A DNA stretch of 64,000 nucleotides, taken from positions 7,523,501 to 7,587,500 of the forward strand of contig NZ_JAGIOH010000001.1 of the NCBI RefSeq assembly GCF_017876625.1, in the 5' to 3' direction. Position 1 is the stretch's first letter, and every line of letters starts with the position of its first letter. Positions 15,591 to 23,673 of the stretch are shown in pieces. The notes beneath the pieces are model-generated. The model made no database searches, was not told where the DNA came from, and saw nothing but the letters and a program-made list of their open reading frames with translations. The translations under genes and the position numbers were made by a program. Source of the stretch: Streptomyces syringium (GTDB taxonomy: Bacteria > Actinomycetota > Actinomycetes > Streptomycetales > Streptomycetaceae).

Positions 15591-16199
15591 ATGAAGTCCC
15601 TGATAGCCAACGCGCGATCGTTCGCGACGCACGTCACCGAGCGTGCCGAGGAATTCCGTGCCCTGGAGGCCGGACAGAATCCGGAAGCGTTGTTCATCAC
15701 TTGTTCCGACTCGCGAGTGGTGCCCTCACTGATCACCGGTGCGCGCCCGGGTGAGCTGTTCGAGCTGCGGACCGCGGGCAACATCGTGCCGGAGTACTGC
15801 AGTGACCACCCCGCGGGCGAGACGGCCACCATCGAATACGCGGTGCGCGTGCTGGCCGTCCGCACCCTCATCGTGTGCGGGCACTCCCATTGCGGCGCCG
15901 TCGGTGCCCTCGTGCGCGGCGACGACCTGTCCGGCGTGCCGGCGGTACGGGGCTGGCTGGAACGCGGAGCCTCCGCAGAGCTGAAGGCGTTCGCCGACGA
16001 CCGGGACGACCCGGTCGTCGCCGCCTCCGTGCAGCGCCACGCCCTCGCCCAGCTCGACCGGCTGCGCGCCTACCCCTGCGTCGCCGAGCGGCTGTCCGAC
16101 GGCCGGCTGACGCTGCACGCCTGGTACTACGAAGTCCACACCGGGACCGTCCTCGCCCACCGCGCCACGGACGGCGAAGCAGCGTTCCTGCCCCTGTGA
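15591..16199 (+). CDS. Beta-class carbonic anhydrase
   Basis: A 202-aa beta-carbonic anhydrase that interconverts CO2 and bicarbonate. Zinc ligands are readable: C38 in TCSDSR (with the D40/R42 dyad) and H98/C101 in CGHSHCG. The length is typical of the bacterial clade. ATG 15591 has AGGAGG 10 bases upstream; longer in-frame extensions are low-complexity. It sits 61 bases before a SulP-family transporter, an arrangement known from bicarbonate-uptake pairs, so the two probably supply bicarbonate for carboxylation or pH control. The protein lacks a signal peptide and should be cytoplasmic. Confidence 0.9.
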   Translation: MKSLIANARSFATHVTERAEEFRALEAGQNPEALFITCSDSRVVPSLITGARPGELFELRTAGNIVPEYCSDHPAGETATIEYAVRVLAVRTLIVCGHSHCGAVGALVRGDDLSGVPAVRGWLERGASAELKAFADDRDDPVVAASVQRHALAQLDRLRAYPCVAERLSDGRLTLHAWYYEVHTGTVLAHRATDGEAAFLPL

Positions 16200-16260
16200 C
16201 CCGCGATCCCTCGCACGCGGTCACACCGGCTCGTCCGTCCCCACCTCATGTGAGGAACCC

Positions 16261-17742
16261 ATGCGCCCCCTGCCCCCTCCCGCGGCCCTGCGGCGGGACT
16301 TCACCGCCTCCCTCGTCGTCTTCCTCGTCGCGCTGCCCCTGTGTGTGGGCGTCGCCGTCGCCTCGGGCGTGCCCGCCGAACTCGGCCTGGTCACCGGCAT
16401 CGTCGGCGGCCTCGTCGCGGGGGTACTGCCCGGCAGCTCCCTCCAGGTCAGCGGTCCGGCCGCCGGGCTGACCGTCCTCGTCTACGAAGCGGTCCAGGCC
16501 CACGGGATGGCCACCCTCGGTGTCATCGTCCTGGCCGCCGGCATCCTGCAACTCGTGCTCGGACTCCTGAAGTTCGGGCGCTGGTTCCGTGCCATCTCGG
16601 TCGCCGTCGTCCAGGGGATGCTCGCAGGCATCGGACTCGTCCTGATCTTCGGCCAGTGCTACGCCATGGCCGATCGCAAGGCGCCCCGCTCCGGGATCGA
16701 CAAGCTCACCGGACTCCCGGCACTGGCCGCCGACATCGCCGCGGACGAGCGGTCACTGACCGCGCTCGCCATCGGAGCCGGCACCGTGGCCGTCCTCGTC
16801 CTCTGGAAGCGCCTGCCGGACCGGATCTCCGGGGCGCTCCCCGCACCCCTGGCCGCCGTCGCCCTCGCCACCGCCGCGACCGCGGCCTTATCCCTGCCCA
16901 TTGCCAAGGTCGAGGTACAGGGCCTGCTCGAATCGGTCCAGCCACCCGCCCTGGACGACTTCAGCGGCCTCGGCGAGATCGCCCTGCTCGGCACCGTCCT
17001 CGCCTTCACCCTCATCGCCTCCGCCGAGAGCCTCTTCAGCGCGGCAGCGGTCGACCGCATGCACGACGGCCCGCGCACCGACTACGACAAGGAGCTCATC
17101 GCCCAAGGCGCCGGGAACACCGTATGCGGCTTCCTCGGCGCGCTGCCGATGACCGCGGTCATCGTCCGCAGCTCGGCCAACGTCCAGGCCGGTGCCCGCA
17201 CCAAGGCCTCCCGGGTCCTGCACGGTGTGTGGCTCCTGCTGTTCGCCGCCCTGCTCCCCGCCGCGCTCGGCGTCATCCCCCTGGCCTCCCTCGCCGGTGT
17301 CCTGGTGCACGCCGGGTGCAAGCTCGTCCCGGTCCGGGAACTCCTCCCGCTGTGGCGCGAACACCGCGGTGAAGCGGTGGTACTGGCCGTCACCGCGATC
17401 GCCATCGTCACCACCAACATGTTCGAGGGCGTCCTGGCCGGGCTGCTGCTGGCCGTCGCCAAGACCGCGTGGGCGATCTCCCACGTCCACATGAGCGTCA
17501 AGGAATCCGGCACCGGTCCCGTCCACGTACGGCTGACCGGCAACGCCACCTTCCTGCGCCTGCCGCTCATCCTCGAAACGCTCGAAGCACTGCCGAAGGA
17601 CCGCCCCATCGAACTGGACCTGTCCGGGCTCCGCCACCTCGACCACGCCTGCCAGACCGCCCTCACCAACTGGGCCGACCGCCACAACGAAGAAGGCACC
17701 GAGCCGGTACGGATGAGCGGCCACCACCAGGGCCGGGCGTAG
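16261..17742 (+). CDS. SulP family anion transporter, probable bicarbonate transporter
   Basis: A 493-aa SulP/SLC26 protein. The N-terminal 400 residues hold about eleven to fourteen hydrophobic segments, including the family's early motif ALPLCVGVAVASGVPAELGL and a conserved stretch GALPMTAVIVRSSANVQAGART. The C-terminal 75 residues form a shortened STAS-like domain (VHVRLTGNATFLRL, then ELDLSGLRHLDHAC). SulP proteins move sulfate, bicarbonate or dicarboxylates; direct linkage to a carbonic anhydrase favours bicarbonate. ATG 16261 follows directly on the carbonic anhydrase (61-base gap), probably as an operon ending at the hairpin 17772-17801. Confidence 0.85.
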   Translation: MRPLPPPAALRRDFTASLVVFLVALPLCVGVAVASGVPAELGLVTGIVGGLVAGVLPGSSLQVSGPAAGLTVLVYEAVQAHGMATLGVIVLAAGILQLVLGLLKFGRWFRAISVAVVQGMLAGIGLVLIFGQCYAMADRKAPRSGIDKLTGLPALAADIAADERSLTALAIGAGTVAVLVLWKRLPDRISGALPAPLAAVALATAATAALSLPIAKVEVQGLLESVQPPALDDFSGLGEIALLGTVLAFTLIASAESLFSAAAVDRMHDGPRTDYDKELIAQGAGNTVCGFLGALPMTAVIVRSSANVQAGARTKASRVLHGVWLLLFAALLPAALGVIPLASLAGVLVHAGCKLVPVRELLPLWREHRGEAVVLAVTAIAIVTTNMFEGVLAGLLLAVAKTAWAISHVHMSVKESGTGPVHVRLTGNATFLRLPLILETLEALPKDRPIELDLSGLRHLDHACQTALTNWADRHNEEGTEPVRMSGHHQGRA

Positions 17743-17771
17743 CCGCCGCCTGCCGGACCCCAGGGGACCGC

Positions 17772-17801
17772 GGCGCGCCCGGCGTTCACCACGGGCGCGC
17801 C
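17772..17801. terminator. Bidirectional hairpin terminator
   Basis: Perfect 10-bp arms GGCGCGCCCG and CGGGCGCGCC with a 10-base loop lie between the convergent SulP and DUF1206 genes. Confidence 0.7.
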
Positions 17802-17818
17802 CACCCCCACGCGGCGGG

Positions 17819-18640
17819 CTACAGGTCCCGCCAGCGCACCAGCGCCAAGGAGAACAGTCCGAAGAGTGCCAGTCCCACCGCGATCGCAGTCAGCAGCCAC
17901 GGGCCGGCCGGGGTGTCGGCGAAGGTGCGCAGCGTGTCGTCCAGCCCCTTGGCGTGCTCCGGGTCGTAGGTGACGGCCGCCTGGACGGCGAAGCCGCCCG
18001 CCGCCGCGAACACCAGGCCCCGGCTGACTCCGCCCCCGACGCCGAGGACATCGACGGTCCTGCGCGTCGCCGGGGACATCCCCGCCCTCAGATGCCGGCG
18101 GTACGCGCGTGTGGCCGCCCTGATCGTGATCCACACACCCGCCGCCGCCACCCCGGCCCCCACCGCGGCCACCAGTACCTGGCCGCCAGGCCACTCCAGC
18201 ACGCGGGCCGTCGCGTCCCGCGACTGCTCGTCGGTCGAGCCGGCGCCGCTGCTCCGCTCACCGGCCGCGAAGGCGATCACCGAGCCGGCGACGACGGAGT
18301 AGAACACGAAACGCACGGCCGACAGCAGCCGCTTGCCGGCTTTTCCGCCGTGCGGCCCGGCGCTGCCGAAGACCGTCTCCGACAGTCGCCACAAGGCCAT
18401 ACCGATCAACCCGATGCCCACCGCCCAGACCAGCACCCGGCCGAAGGGCTGCTCGGCCAGTTCCTGCACCGCTCCGCCGCGATCGGCCTGTTCACCGCCG
18501 TCGAGGAGGGCGATGCGCAGTGCGAGCGCGGCGATGAGGAGGTAGAGCACTCCACGCGCCGCCAGCCCCGCACGCGCGGCCGCGGCCACTCCCGTCCCGT
18601 GCGCCGCTCGTGCTTCGCTGCCGCCCGGCCACCGTCTCAT
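17819..18640 (-). CDS. DUF1206 membrane protein
   Basis: A 273-aa protein with six predicted membrane segments arranged as three repeats of the DUF1206 unit. Each repeat begins with an AR(x)GLAARGVLY-like element; the first is clear at residues 23-35 and the third at VSRGLVFAAAGG. The function of DUF1206 is unknown. ATG 18640 was chosen over an upstream ORF extension because AAAGGCGG precedes it and the repeat starts soon after. It is monocistronic and convergent with the SulP operon. Confidence 0.8.
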   Translation of the reverse strand: MRRWPGGSEARAAHGTGVAAAARAGLAARGVLYLLIAALALRIALLDGGEQADRGGAVQELAEQPFGRVLVWAVGIGLIGMALWRLSETVFGSAGPHGGKAGKRLLSAVRFVFYSVVAGSVIAFAAGERSSGAGSTDEQSRDATARVLEWPGGQVLVAAVGAGVAAAGVWITIRAATRAYRRHLRAGMSPATRRTVDVLGVGGGVSRGLVFAAAGGFAVQAAVTYDPEHAKGLDDTLRTFADTPAGPWLLTAIAVGLALFGLFSLALVRWRDL

Positions 18641-18817
18641 CGTGCCGCCTTTCGCGTCGGACCCCGCCCACACGGCTCAAGGGATGAACCATCTGCCCCG
18701 GGCGGCCGGGACGAAAACGACAGCGGGCCGTGGACCGTCCCACGATCACGCCCGGATGGTCTACCGGCACACCGCACGCGTGACGGGGCGCCGGCCGAGG
18801 ACACGGGCGGGCCCCGG

Positions 18818-19726
18818 TCAGCGGCCCCGCCGACGGTATTCGCGGACGAGCACCTTCACCGCGGCGGGCACGGAAGGCCGTGCCGACCCGTGCAGGAGGC
18901 CCGTGCCCTTGGCCGCGGCCGCGTCGGCGGTGAGGACCTCCAGCGTGATGACCGCCCGGGTGAACGCGCGGTGGGCGGGCGGCGCGAGGCCGGGCAGCCC
19001 GCGGCTGGCGAGCAGGTCCCGGCGGGCCCGCGCCAGGAGGGACGTGAGCAGGGCGCGGGTCCCCGGGGACTCCCGCCCCGTTTCCAGATCGGCACGACGG
19101 ACGCCGTGGTGCGCCAGCGCGTCGTCCGGGAGGGTGAGCCTGCCGTCCCGCAGGTCCTCGGCGAGATCGTTGACGAAGTCGAGCCGCTGGCTGCCGTCGA
19201 TGTAGGCACGGCACAGCTGGTGGCTCAGCTCGGCGCCGGCGTCCGGCGACAGGAGCAGGCAGGCGATGAGCATGAACGCGGGCAGCGAGTACGCGTCGAT
19301 GTACCGCTGGTAGTCCGCCTCGTCGGAGAAGCCCGTGAAGTCGCGGTCCGCGGACGCGCCGGCGAGGAAGTCCTCGACGTGGCCCCGCAGGCGCGGATGG
19401 ACGGAGACGGTGTGCAGGAGTGCGCGGAGCACAGGGTCCCCGCTGTTCCCGGTCGCCAGCGCCTCGCGGACGCTCTTCTCCCACGCGGCGCAGGAATCCT
19501 CGGCGTGCCCGGTCGCGGGGCTCGCGTCGAGAAGGGTGTCCGTGTGGTGCATGAAGGCGGTGGCGGCGATCACGTGGGGTACGAGCGCCGGGGGCAGCAA
19601 CAGCCGCACGGCGACATAGGCGTGGCGCCGGTACGCCGAGACCCGGTCGCGCTGCCGGGTGTAGTCGGCGCGCAGCCGGGGGGCACCGATGCCCGCCGCG
19701 GTGAGTGTCCTGTCCCACGAGTGCAT
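18818..19726 (-). CDS. Phytoene/squalene synthase family protein
   Basis: A 302-aa head-to-head prenyl synthase-like protein. Two Asp-rich diphosphate-binding sites are visible: HHTDTLLD (D63, D67) and DFVNDLAED (D183, D187, with E190/D191). The family condenses two prenyl diphosphates to phytoene, squalene or related products. There is no phytoene desaturase or hopene cyclase nearby, so the carotenoid or hopanoid context is missing. The divergent neighbour encodes a membrane protein coupled to a Rieske oxygenase, which might modify the product. ATG 19726 was chosen (AGGA upstream); upstream codons are low-complexity. Confidence 0.8.
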   Translation of the reverse strand: MHSWDRTLTAAGIGAPRLRADYTRQRDRVSAYRRHAYVAVRLLLPPALVPHVIAATAFMHHTDTLLDASPATGHAEDSCAAWEKSVREALATGNSGDPVLRALLHTVSVHPRLRGHVEDFLAGASADRDFTGFSDEADYQRYIDAYSLPAFMLIACLLLSPDAGAELSHQLCRAYIDGSQRLDFVNDLAEDLRDGRLTLPDDALAHHGVRRADLETGRESPGTRALLTSLLARARRDLLASRGLPGLAPPAHRAFTRAVITLEVLTADAAAAKGTGLLHGSARPSVPAAVKVLVREYRRRGR

Positions 19727-19918
19727 GCGGCACGTCTTCCTGCGAGTGGTGACGATCAAGGGCGCGAGCCTATCGGGCCCCGCGCCGGGCCTGCGGCCGT
19801 CGCCGGACACCGGGCCCACCGGACGAGGCTCCTGCCCGGGACTGCTCCGAAGGATGTAGCGGGGATCTGGTCCGCGACGGCGATTCTTCCCTCGTGATCC
19901 TTATCTACCGTTTTACGT

Positions 19919-20695
19919 ATGAAGCCATCGACCGCCCGGGCCGTGCCATCCGAGGCCCCGGCATGGAGAGCGTTGGCCGCCCCGTTCCTGTTCGACGTGG
20001 CCCTTCCGCTGACCGTCTACTACGTACTGCGGTCGCAGGGCACCGGGCAGTGGCAGGCGCTGATGCTCAGCGGAACCGTCCCGGTGGGACGGGTCGCCGT
20101 CATGCTGGCCGCGCGGCGGCACGTCACCGGCTTCGAAACCTTCATGATCGGCATGCTGGCGGTGCGCGTGATCACGTCGCTGTTCACCGGCGACCCACGG
20201 GTCCTCCTGGTCAAGGACGCCTGCCTGTCGGTGGCCGCCGGCGCCTGGATCCTCGGCTCGCTCCTGACCGCCAGGCCCTTCGCCTTCCAGATGGGCCAGT
20301 ACTGGTCCGCACCGGCCGCACAACACGGCCGGGACACGGCCTGGCACCGGTCACCGGCCCTGCGGGGCGCACTGACCAGGCTGACCGTCCTGTGGGGCTG
20401 CGGTCAGGTCCTCGACTCCGTCGTCGGCGTGACGATCGCGATGACCTGCGCCGTCGAGGTGGTACCGGTACTCAACCGGGCCAAGGGGCTGGCCCTGCTC
20501 GGCCTCGCCGCCGCCGTCACCGTTCTCTACAGCCGCCATTGCGCGCGCCGGAGCGGGCTGTCCCTGTTCGGCGCCGTGCCGCTGCGCACCCGGAAGCCGC
20601 GCGTGGCGCCCCACGCAGGCGACCCGCACGCACCCGACCCTCCCCACACCCGAACTCCCCGTACAGGACACAGAAGAAAGGACTCCCCATCATGA
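19919..20695 (+). CDS. VC0807-like integral membrane protein
   Basis: A 258-aa membrane protein with five or six hydrophobic segments in residues 20-205 and a basic, Pro-rich C-terminal tail. The pattern of VYYVLRS, GRV near the second helix, and FMIGMLAVRVITSLFTGDPRVLLVKDA resembles VC0807-family proteins of unknown function; the assignment is tentative. No ribosome site precedes ATG 19919 and AT-rich sequence sits just upstream, so the message may be leaderless. The stop overlaps the ATG of the Rieske oxygenase (ATGA), so the two proteins are made together and may form one membrane-associated system. Confidence 0.55.
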   Translation: MKPSTARAVPSEAPAWRALAAPFLFDVALPLTVYYVLRSQGTGQWQALMLSGTVPVGRVAVMLAARRHVTGFETFMIGMLAVRVITSLFTGDPRVLLVKDACLSVAAGAWILGSLLTARPFAFQMGQYWSAPAAQHGRDTAWHRSPALRGALTRLTVLWGCGQVLDSVVGVTIAMTCAVEVVPVLNRAKGLALLGLAAAVTVLYSRHCARRSGLSLFGAVPLRTRKPRVAPHAGDPHAPDPPHTRTPRTGHRRKDSPS

Positions 20696-21921
20696 CCGTG
20701 CATAGGACCTCGTCGGAACCGGGCGCGCTGTCCACGATTCTGGCCGAACTGCGACGTGTGGCCGCACTTCCCCTCGAACGAGGCGAGACCCTGCCGCCCG
20801 CCGCCTACACCTCACCCGAGATGTACACCCGCGAGACCGAGCGCATCTTCGGCCGGGAGTGGCTGTGCGTGGCACGGGCCGAGGAGATCCCCGAGCCCGG
20901 CAGCTATCTGCGGCTGGACGTCCTCGGCGTACCCCTGGTGATCACCCGTGACGAGGAGGGCGAGCTGCACGCGCTGTCCAGAGTCTGCCGGCACCGGTTC
21001 ATGGACATCCTGCCCCCGGAGACGACCCCCGAACACGGCAGCCTCAAGCGGTTGACCTGCCCGTACCACACCTGGACCTACCGACTGAACGGCCAGTACG
21101 CGGGCCGGCTCGCCGGAGCACCGCTGATGCGGCAGGTGGAATTCGACAGCGCGTCCTGCCGGCTGCCGGCTCACTCCGTCGAGGTGTGGAACGGCTTCGT
21201 CCTCCTCAACCTCGACCCCGACGCCACCTCACCGGCACCCGAACTCGCGGGCCTCGACCGCGTCCTGCGCCGTCACGGGCTCGAGGACTGGGTGAGCGTG
21301 GAGACGCAAAACTGGCGGGACATACCGGCCAACTGGAAAGTGGCGGTCGAGAACGGCTCGGAGAACTACCACCACATGGGCACCCATGCCGCCACCCTGG
21401 AACCCCTCGTGCCGGGCCGTGACACCCGGGTCGACGACTGTGACGGCCGCTGGTTCACCATGTTCACGCCCTATTCGGCGGACGCCGTGGCCGCTGCCGC
21501 GGCCGAGGGCACCGCACCGCGCGGCGGCCCGCAGCGGGACGGGGGAGCGGGGCCGGCGAACGGGCCCGGGGACGGGCAGGACCCGCCGGGCATGCTGATC
21601 GCCGGGATCTTCCCCCAGTCCGTCCTGGCCGTCGTGCCGGACAGCGCCGTCTGGATCCGCTGGATGCCCACCGGTCCCGCCACCCACGACACGCGGATCA
21701 CGGTCATGGTCCCGCCCGACGCGCCGAGGCCGCCCGACTCCGACGCCTACCTCGTCCGCCTCCGCGAGCAGATCACCCTGATCCAGGAGGAGGACCTGGT
21801 GGCGATACGAGGCGTACAACGCGGGCTCGCCTCCGACCCGGCCCCCTCGGGCGGCCGTTTCTCCCATCTGGAGCGCCCGCTGTGGCAGTTCCAGCGGTAC
21901 CTCGCCGACCGGCTTCTGTGA
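20692..21921 (+). CDS. Rieske non-haem iron oxygenase, alpha-subunit type
   Basis: A 409-aa aromatic-ring-hydroxylating-type oxygenase. The [2Fe-2S] Rieske ligands are C99/H101 (VCRHRF) and C123/H126 (CPYHTW). The mononuclear iron site is indicated by ENYHHMGTH with H227 and H232. A Gly/Pro-rich insertion near residues 270-300 is unusual. Such enzymes hydroxylate, demethylate or desaturate small molecules using electrons from a separate reductase, which is absent here. Translation is coupled to the preceding membrane protein. The divergent phytoene-synthase-like gene suggests, without proof, an isoprenoid substrate. Confidence 0.85.
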   Translation: MTVHRTSSEPGALSTILAELRRVAALPLERGETLPPAAYTSPEMYTRETERIFGREWLCVARAEEIPEPGSYLRLDVLGVPLVITRDEEGELHALSRVCRHRFMDILPPETTPEHGSLKRLTCPYHTWTYRLNGQYAGRLAGAPLMRQVEFDSASCRLPAHSVEVWNGFVLLNLDPDATSPAPELAGLDRVLRRHGLEDWVSVETQNWRDIPANWKVAVENGSENYHHMGTHAATLEPLVPGRDTRVDDCDGRWFTMFTPYSADAVAAAAAEGTAPRGGPQRDGGAGPANGPGDGQDPPGMLIAGIFPQSVLAVVPDSAVWIRWMPTGPATHDTRITVMVPPDAPRPPDSDAYLVRLREQITLIQEEDLVAIRGVQRGLASDPAPSGGRFSHLERPLWQFQRYLADRLL

Positions 21922-22131
21922 CCCCCTCCGGTGACCGGCGGCCGACCGGGTCCGGCCCGCCACGGCTGAACCCTTGCCTCCGGCGGCGCCGTTGCGGAAG
22001 CTGGGGGGCACAACCGCCGGGGGCGCACTCCAAGCGCCCGGTACCGGCCCGCATGCCCGCACCGCGCCCGTCGGGTCCGGTGCCGTCGGGCGGGCCTCCG
22101 CCATCGGACACCGTGCTGAACGGGGACTGTG

Positions 22132-22749
22132 ATGACCCACCGCGTCCGTCTGCGCCGCGCCGCAGCCATCGCCCTGACCGTCGTGGCGGGGGCGGTCGCC
22201 GCCCCGACCGTGACTCCCGCGGCGGCCGCGGCGGCCGCCCCCGCCTTCCTCGACCCCGCCCAGCTTCCGCCGCACCCGGGCTCGGCCTGGTACGGCGGCC
22301 CGGTGACCAGTGGCGTACCGGACCCGCTGCCGTTCTGCGTGGGCGCGGCCCTGCCCGGGGCCACCTCCCGATACCGTGACTTCTGGACCGAGTTCGATAC
22401 CAACGCCGAGCAGATCACGGTGGTCGAGCGCGACGAGGCCCGCGCCAGGACCCTGGCCACACTGCTGAACAACGCGGTCAGGCAATGCGCGGACCGGGCC
22501 GAGCAGGAGGACCCGGACGTCACCGCGGAGTGGCGGGACTACGGCCGGATCGACGTGGAGGAAGGCGCCCGGGTCCACGGCGTGCGCACCACGCACGCCG
22601 GGACCGGCAACGACGTCCACCTCTTCTCCGTGGGCCGTGACGGAAGGACGGTCACCGTCGTGCACTGGGCCCAGATGGGAACCTTCGATGACATCCCCGT
22701 GCCGGGTTTCAGGAAGACCACGCGCACAGCGGTGAACAAGCTCTACTGA
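22132..22749 (+). CDS. Secreted hypothetical protein
   Basis: A 205-aa exported protein. The signal peptide covers about residues 1-40 (basic start, hydrophobic core, very Ala-rich end). The mature part has two Cys residues (LPFCVGAAL and AVRQCADRA) that could form a disulfide. Its shape (small extracytoplasmic domain ending in a conserved-looking TVVHWAQMGTFDDIPV strand) recalls PknH-like sensor domains, but this is only an impression. ATG 22132 follows a GGGGA site; GTG 22129 is directly adjacent. It is transcribed alone downstream of the Rieske gene after a 210-base gap that shows no gene. Confidence 0.55.
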   Translation: MTHRVRLRRAAAIALTVVAGAVAAPTVTPAAAAAAAPAFLDPAQLPPHPGSAWYGGPVTSGVPDPLPFCVGAALPGATSRYRDFWTEFDTNAEQITVVERDEARARTLATLLNNAVRQCADRAEQEDPDVTAEWRDYGRIDVEEGARVHGVRTTHAGTGNDVHLFSVGRDGRTVTVVHWAQMGTFDDIPVPGFRKTTRTAVNKLY

Positions 22750-22910
22750 CGCGGCTCTCGCCGCACGCCGCGCGGTGGGTGCGGGCCGGCCCCACTTCAT
22801 ACCAGGTTCGTTCCGTCGTGACCGCTGTTTGCGGAGCGTGACGCCATTCTCACAACACGGCCGGACGGGATGACTTTCGCGCCCTCGTCCGCTGTCCTTG
22901 ATCCCGACAG

Positions 22911-22929
22911 CTGTGAAGCAACTGTGAAG
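22911..22929 (+). promoter_or_regulatory. CTGTGAAG direct repeat, possible response-regulator site
   Basis: Two exact CTGTGAAG copies start 11 bases apart (22911 and 22922), one helical turn, about 50 bases before the start of the secreted repeat protein. Direct repeats with 11-bp period are typical of OmpR-family binding sites. Confidence 0.4.
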
Positions 22930-22979
22930 ACGGGATCGGTGAGTTGGACAGACAGAAGCGGAACCTGTGGAGCGGTGTG

Positions 22980-23543
22980 ATGATGACGGCCGTCCGCGGC
23001 AGGATCGCCGCGGTCGCCGGCGTGATCGCGCTGGTCGCGGCCGTCCTGACCGGCACCGCGGCCGGCCCGGCCGCCGCCGGGCCCCAGGCGGCGAAGCCCC
23101 GGGGGCAGTGGTCCTGCTCCGGTGCGCCCGTTCCCGACGGGTACGTCATCACCGGCTACGACCGCACCGGGTGCAAGGGGGCGGGCTCCTGGTACCAGGA
23201 GCCCGTGAAGGACGGCATCTGGACCTGCTCGGGCTCGCCGATCGTGCCCGGTTACGTCATCACCGACTACGACCGCAACGGCTGCAACGGCATCGGCCAA
23301 TGGCGTCACCGGCTCGCCAAGGACCGCACCTGGACCTGCTCGGGCTCGCCCATCCCGCCCGGCTACGTCACCACCAACTACAACCGCAGCTCCTGCCAGG
23401 GCATCGGCGCGTGGTACCACGAGCTCGTCCGGGACGGCATCTGGACCTGCCCCGGCTCGCCCATTCCGCCCGGCTACCGCAGCACCACCTACAACGCGAA
23501 CGGCTGCAACGGCCAGGGCGCGTGGCTCACCCGGCGCGTCTGA
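22980..23543 (+). CDS. Secreted four-repeat Cys protein
   Basis: A 187-aa exported protein. After a signal peptide (residues 1 to about 35) come four imperfect repeats of about 37 residues. Each has WTCSGSPIPPGYV, an aromatic/Asn-rich NYNRxxC segment and a closing GAWYHE. Each repeat carries two Cys, probably disulfide-bonded outside the cell. I do not recognise a named family with certainty. ATG 22980 is preferred (GGAG nearby); an upstream TTG extension would not give a good signal peptide. The direct repeat upstream suggests two-component control. A hairpin follows at 23589-23615. Confidence 0.65.
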   Translation: MMTAVRGRIAAVAGVIALVAAVLTGTAAGPAAAGPQAAKPRGQWSCSGAPVPDGYVITGYDRTGCKGAGSWYQEPVKDGIWTCSGSPIVPGYVITDYDRNGCNGIGQWRHRLAKDRTWTCSGSPIPPGYVTTNYNRSSCQGIGAWYHELVRDGIWTCPGSPIPPGYRSTTYNANGCNGQGAWLTRRV

Positions 23544-23588
23544 CCGAGGCGTGACGAGCGAATGGTGAAGACCGAGTCGTGAAGACCG

Positions 23589-23615
23589 AGGCCGCCGCGC
23601 ACCCCGTGGCGGCCT
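23589..23615 (+). terminator. Hairpin after the secreted repeat protein
   Basis: AGGCCGCC and GGCGGCCT arms with an 11-base loop lie 46 bases after the stop. The copy GAAGACCGAG occurs twice just before it (a short direct repeat). Confidence 0.5.
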
Positions 23616-23673
23616 TCGTCGGCGTAGGGTCGGCGAGGGGCCCGCGACCTCGACACCGGCTTCCGGAGGTTCC

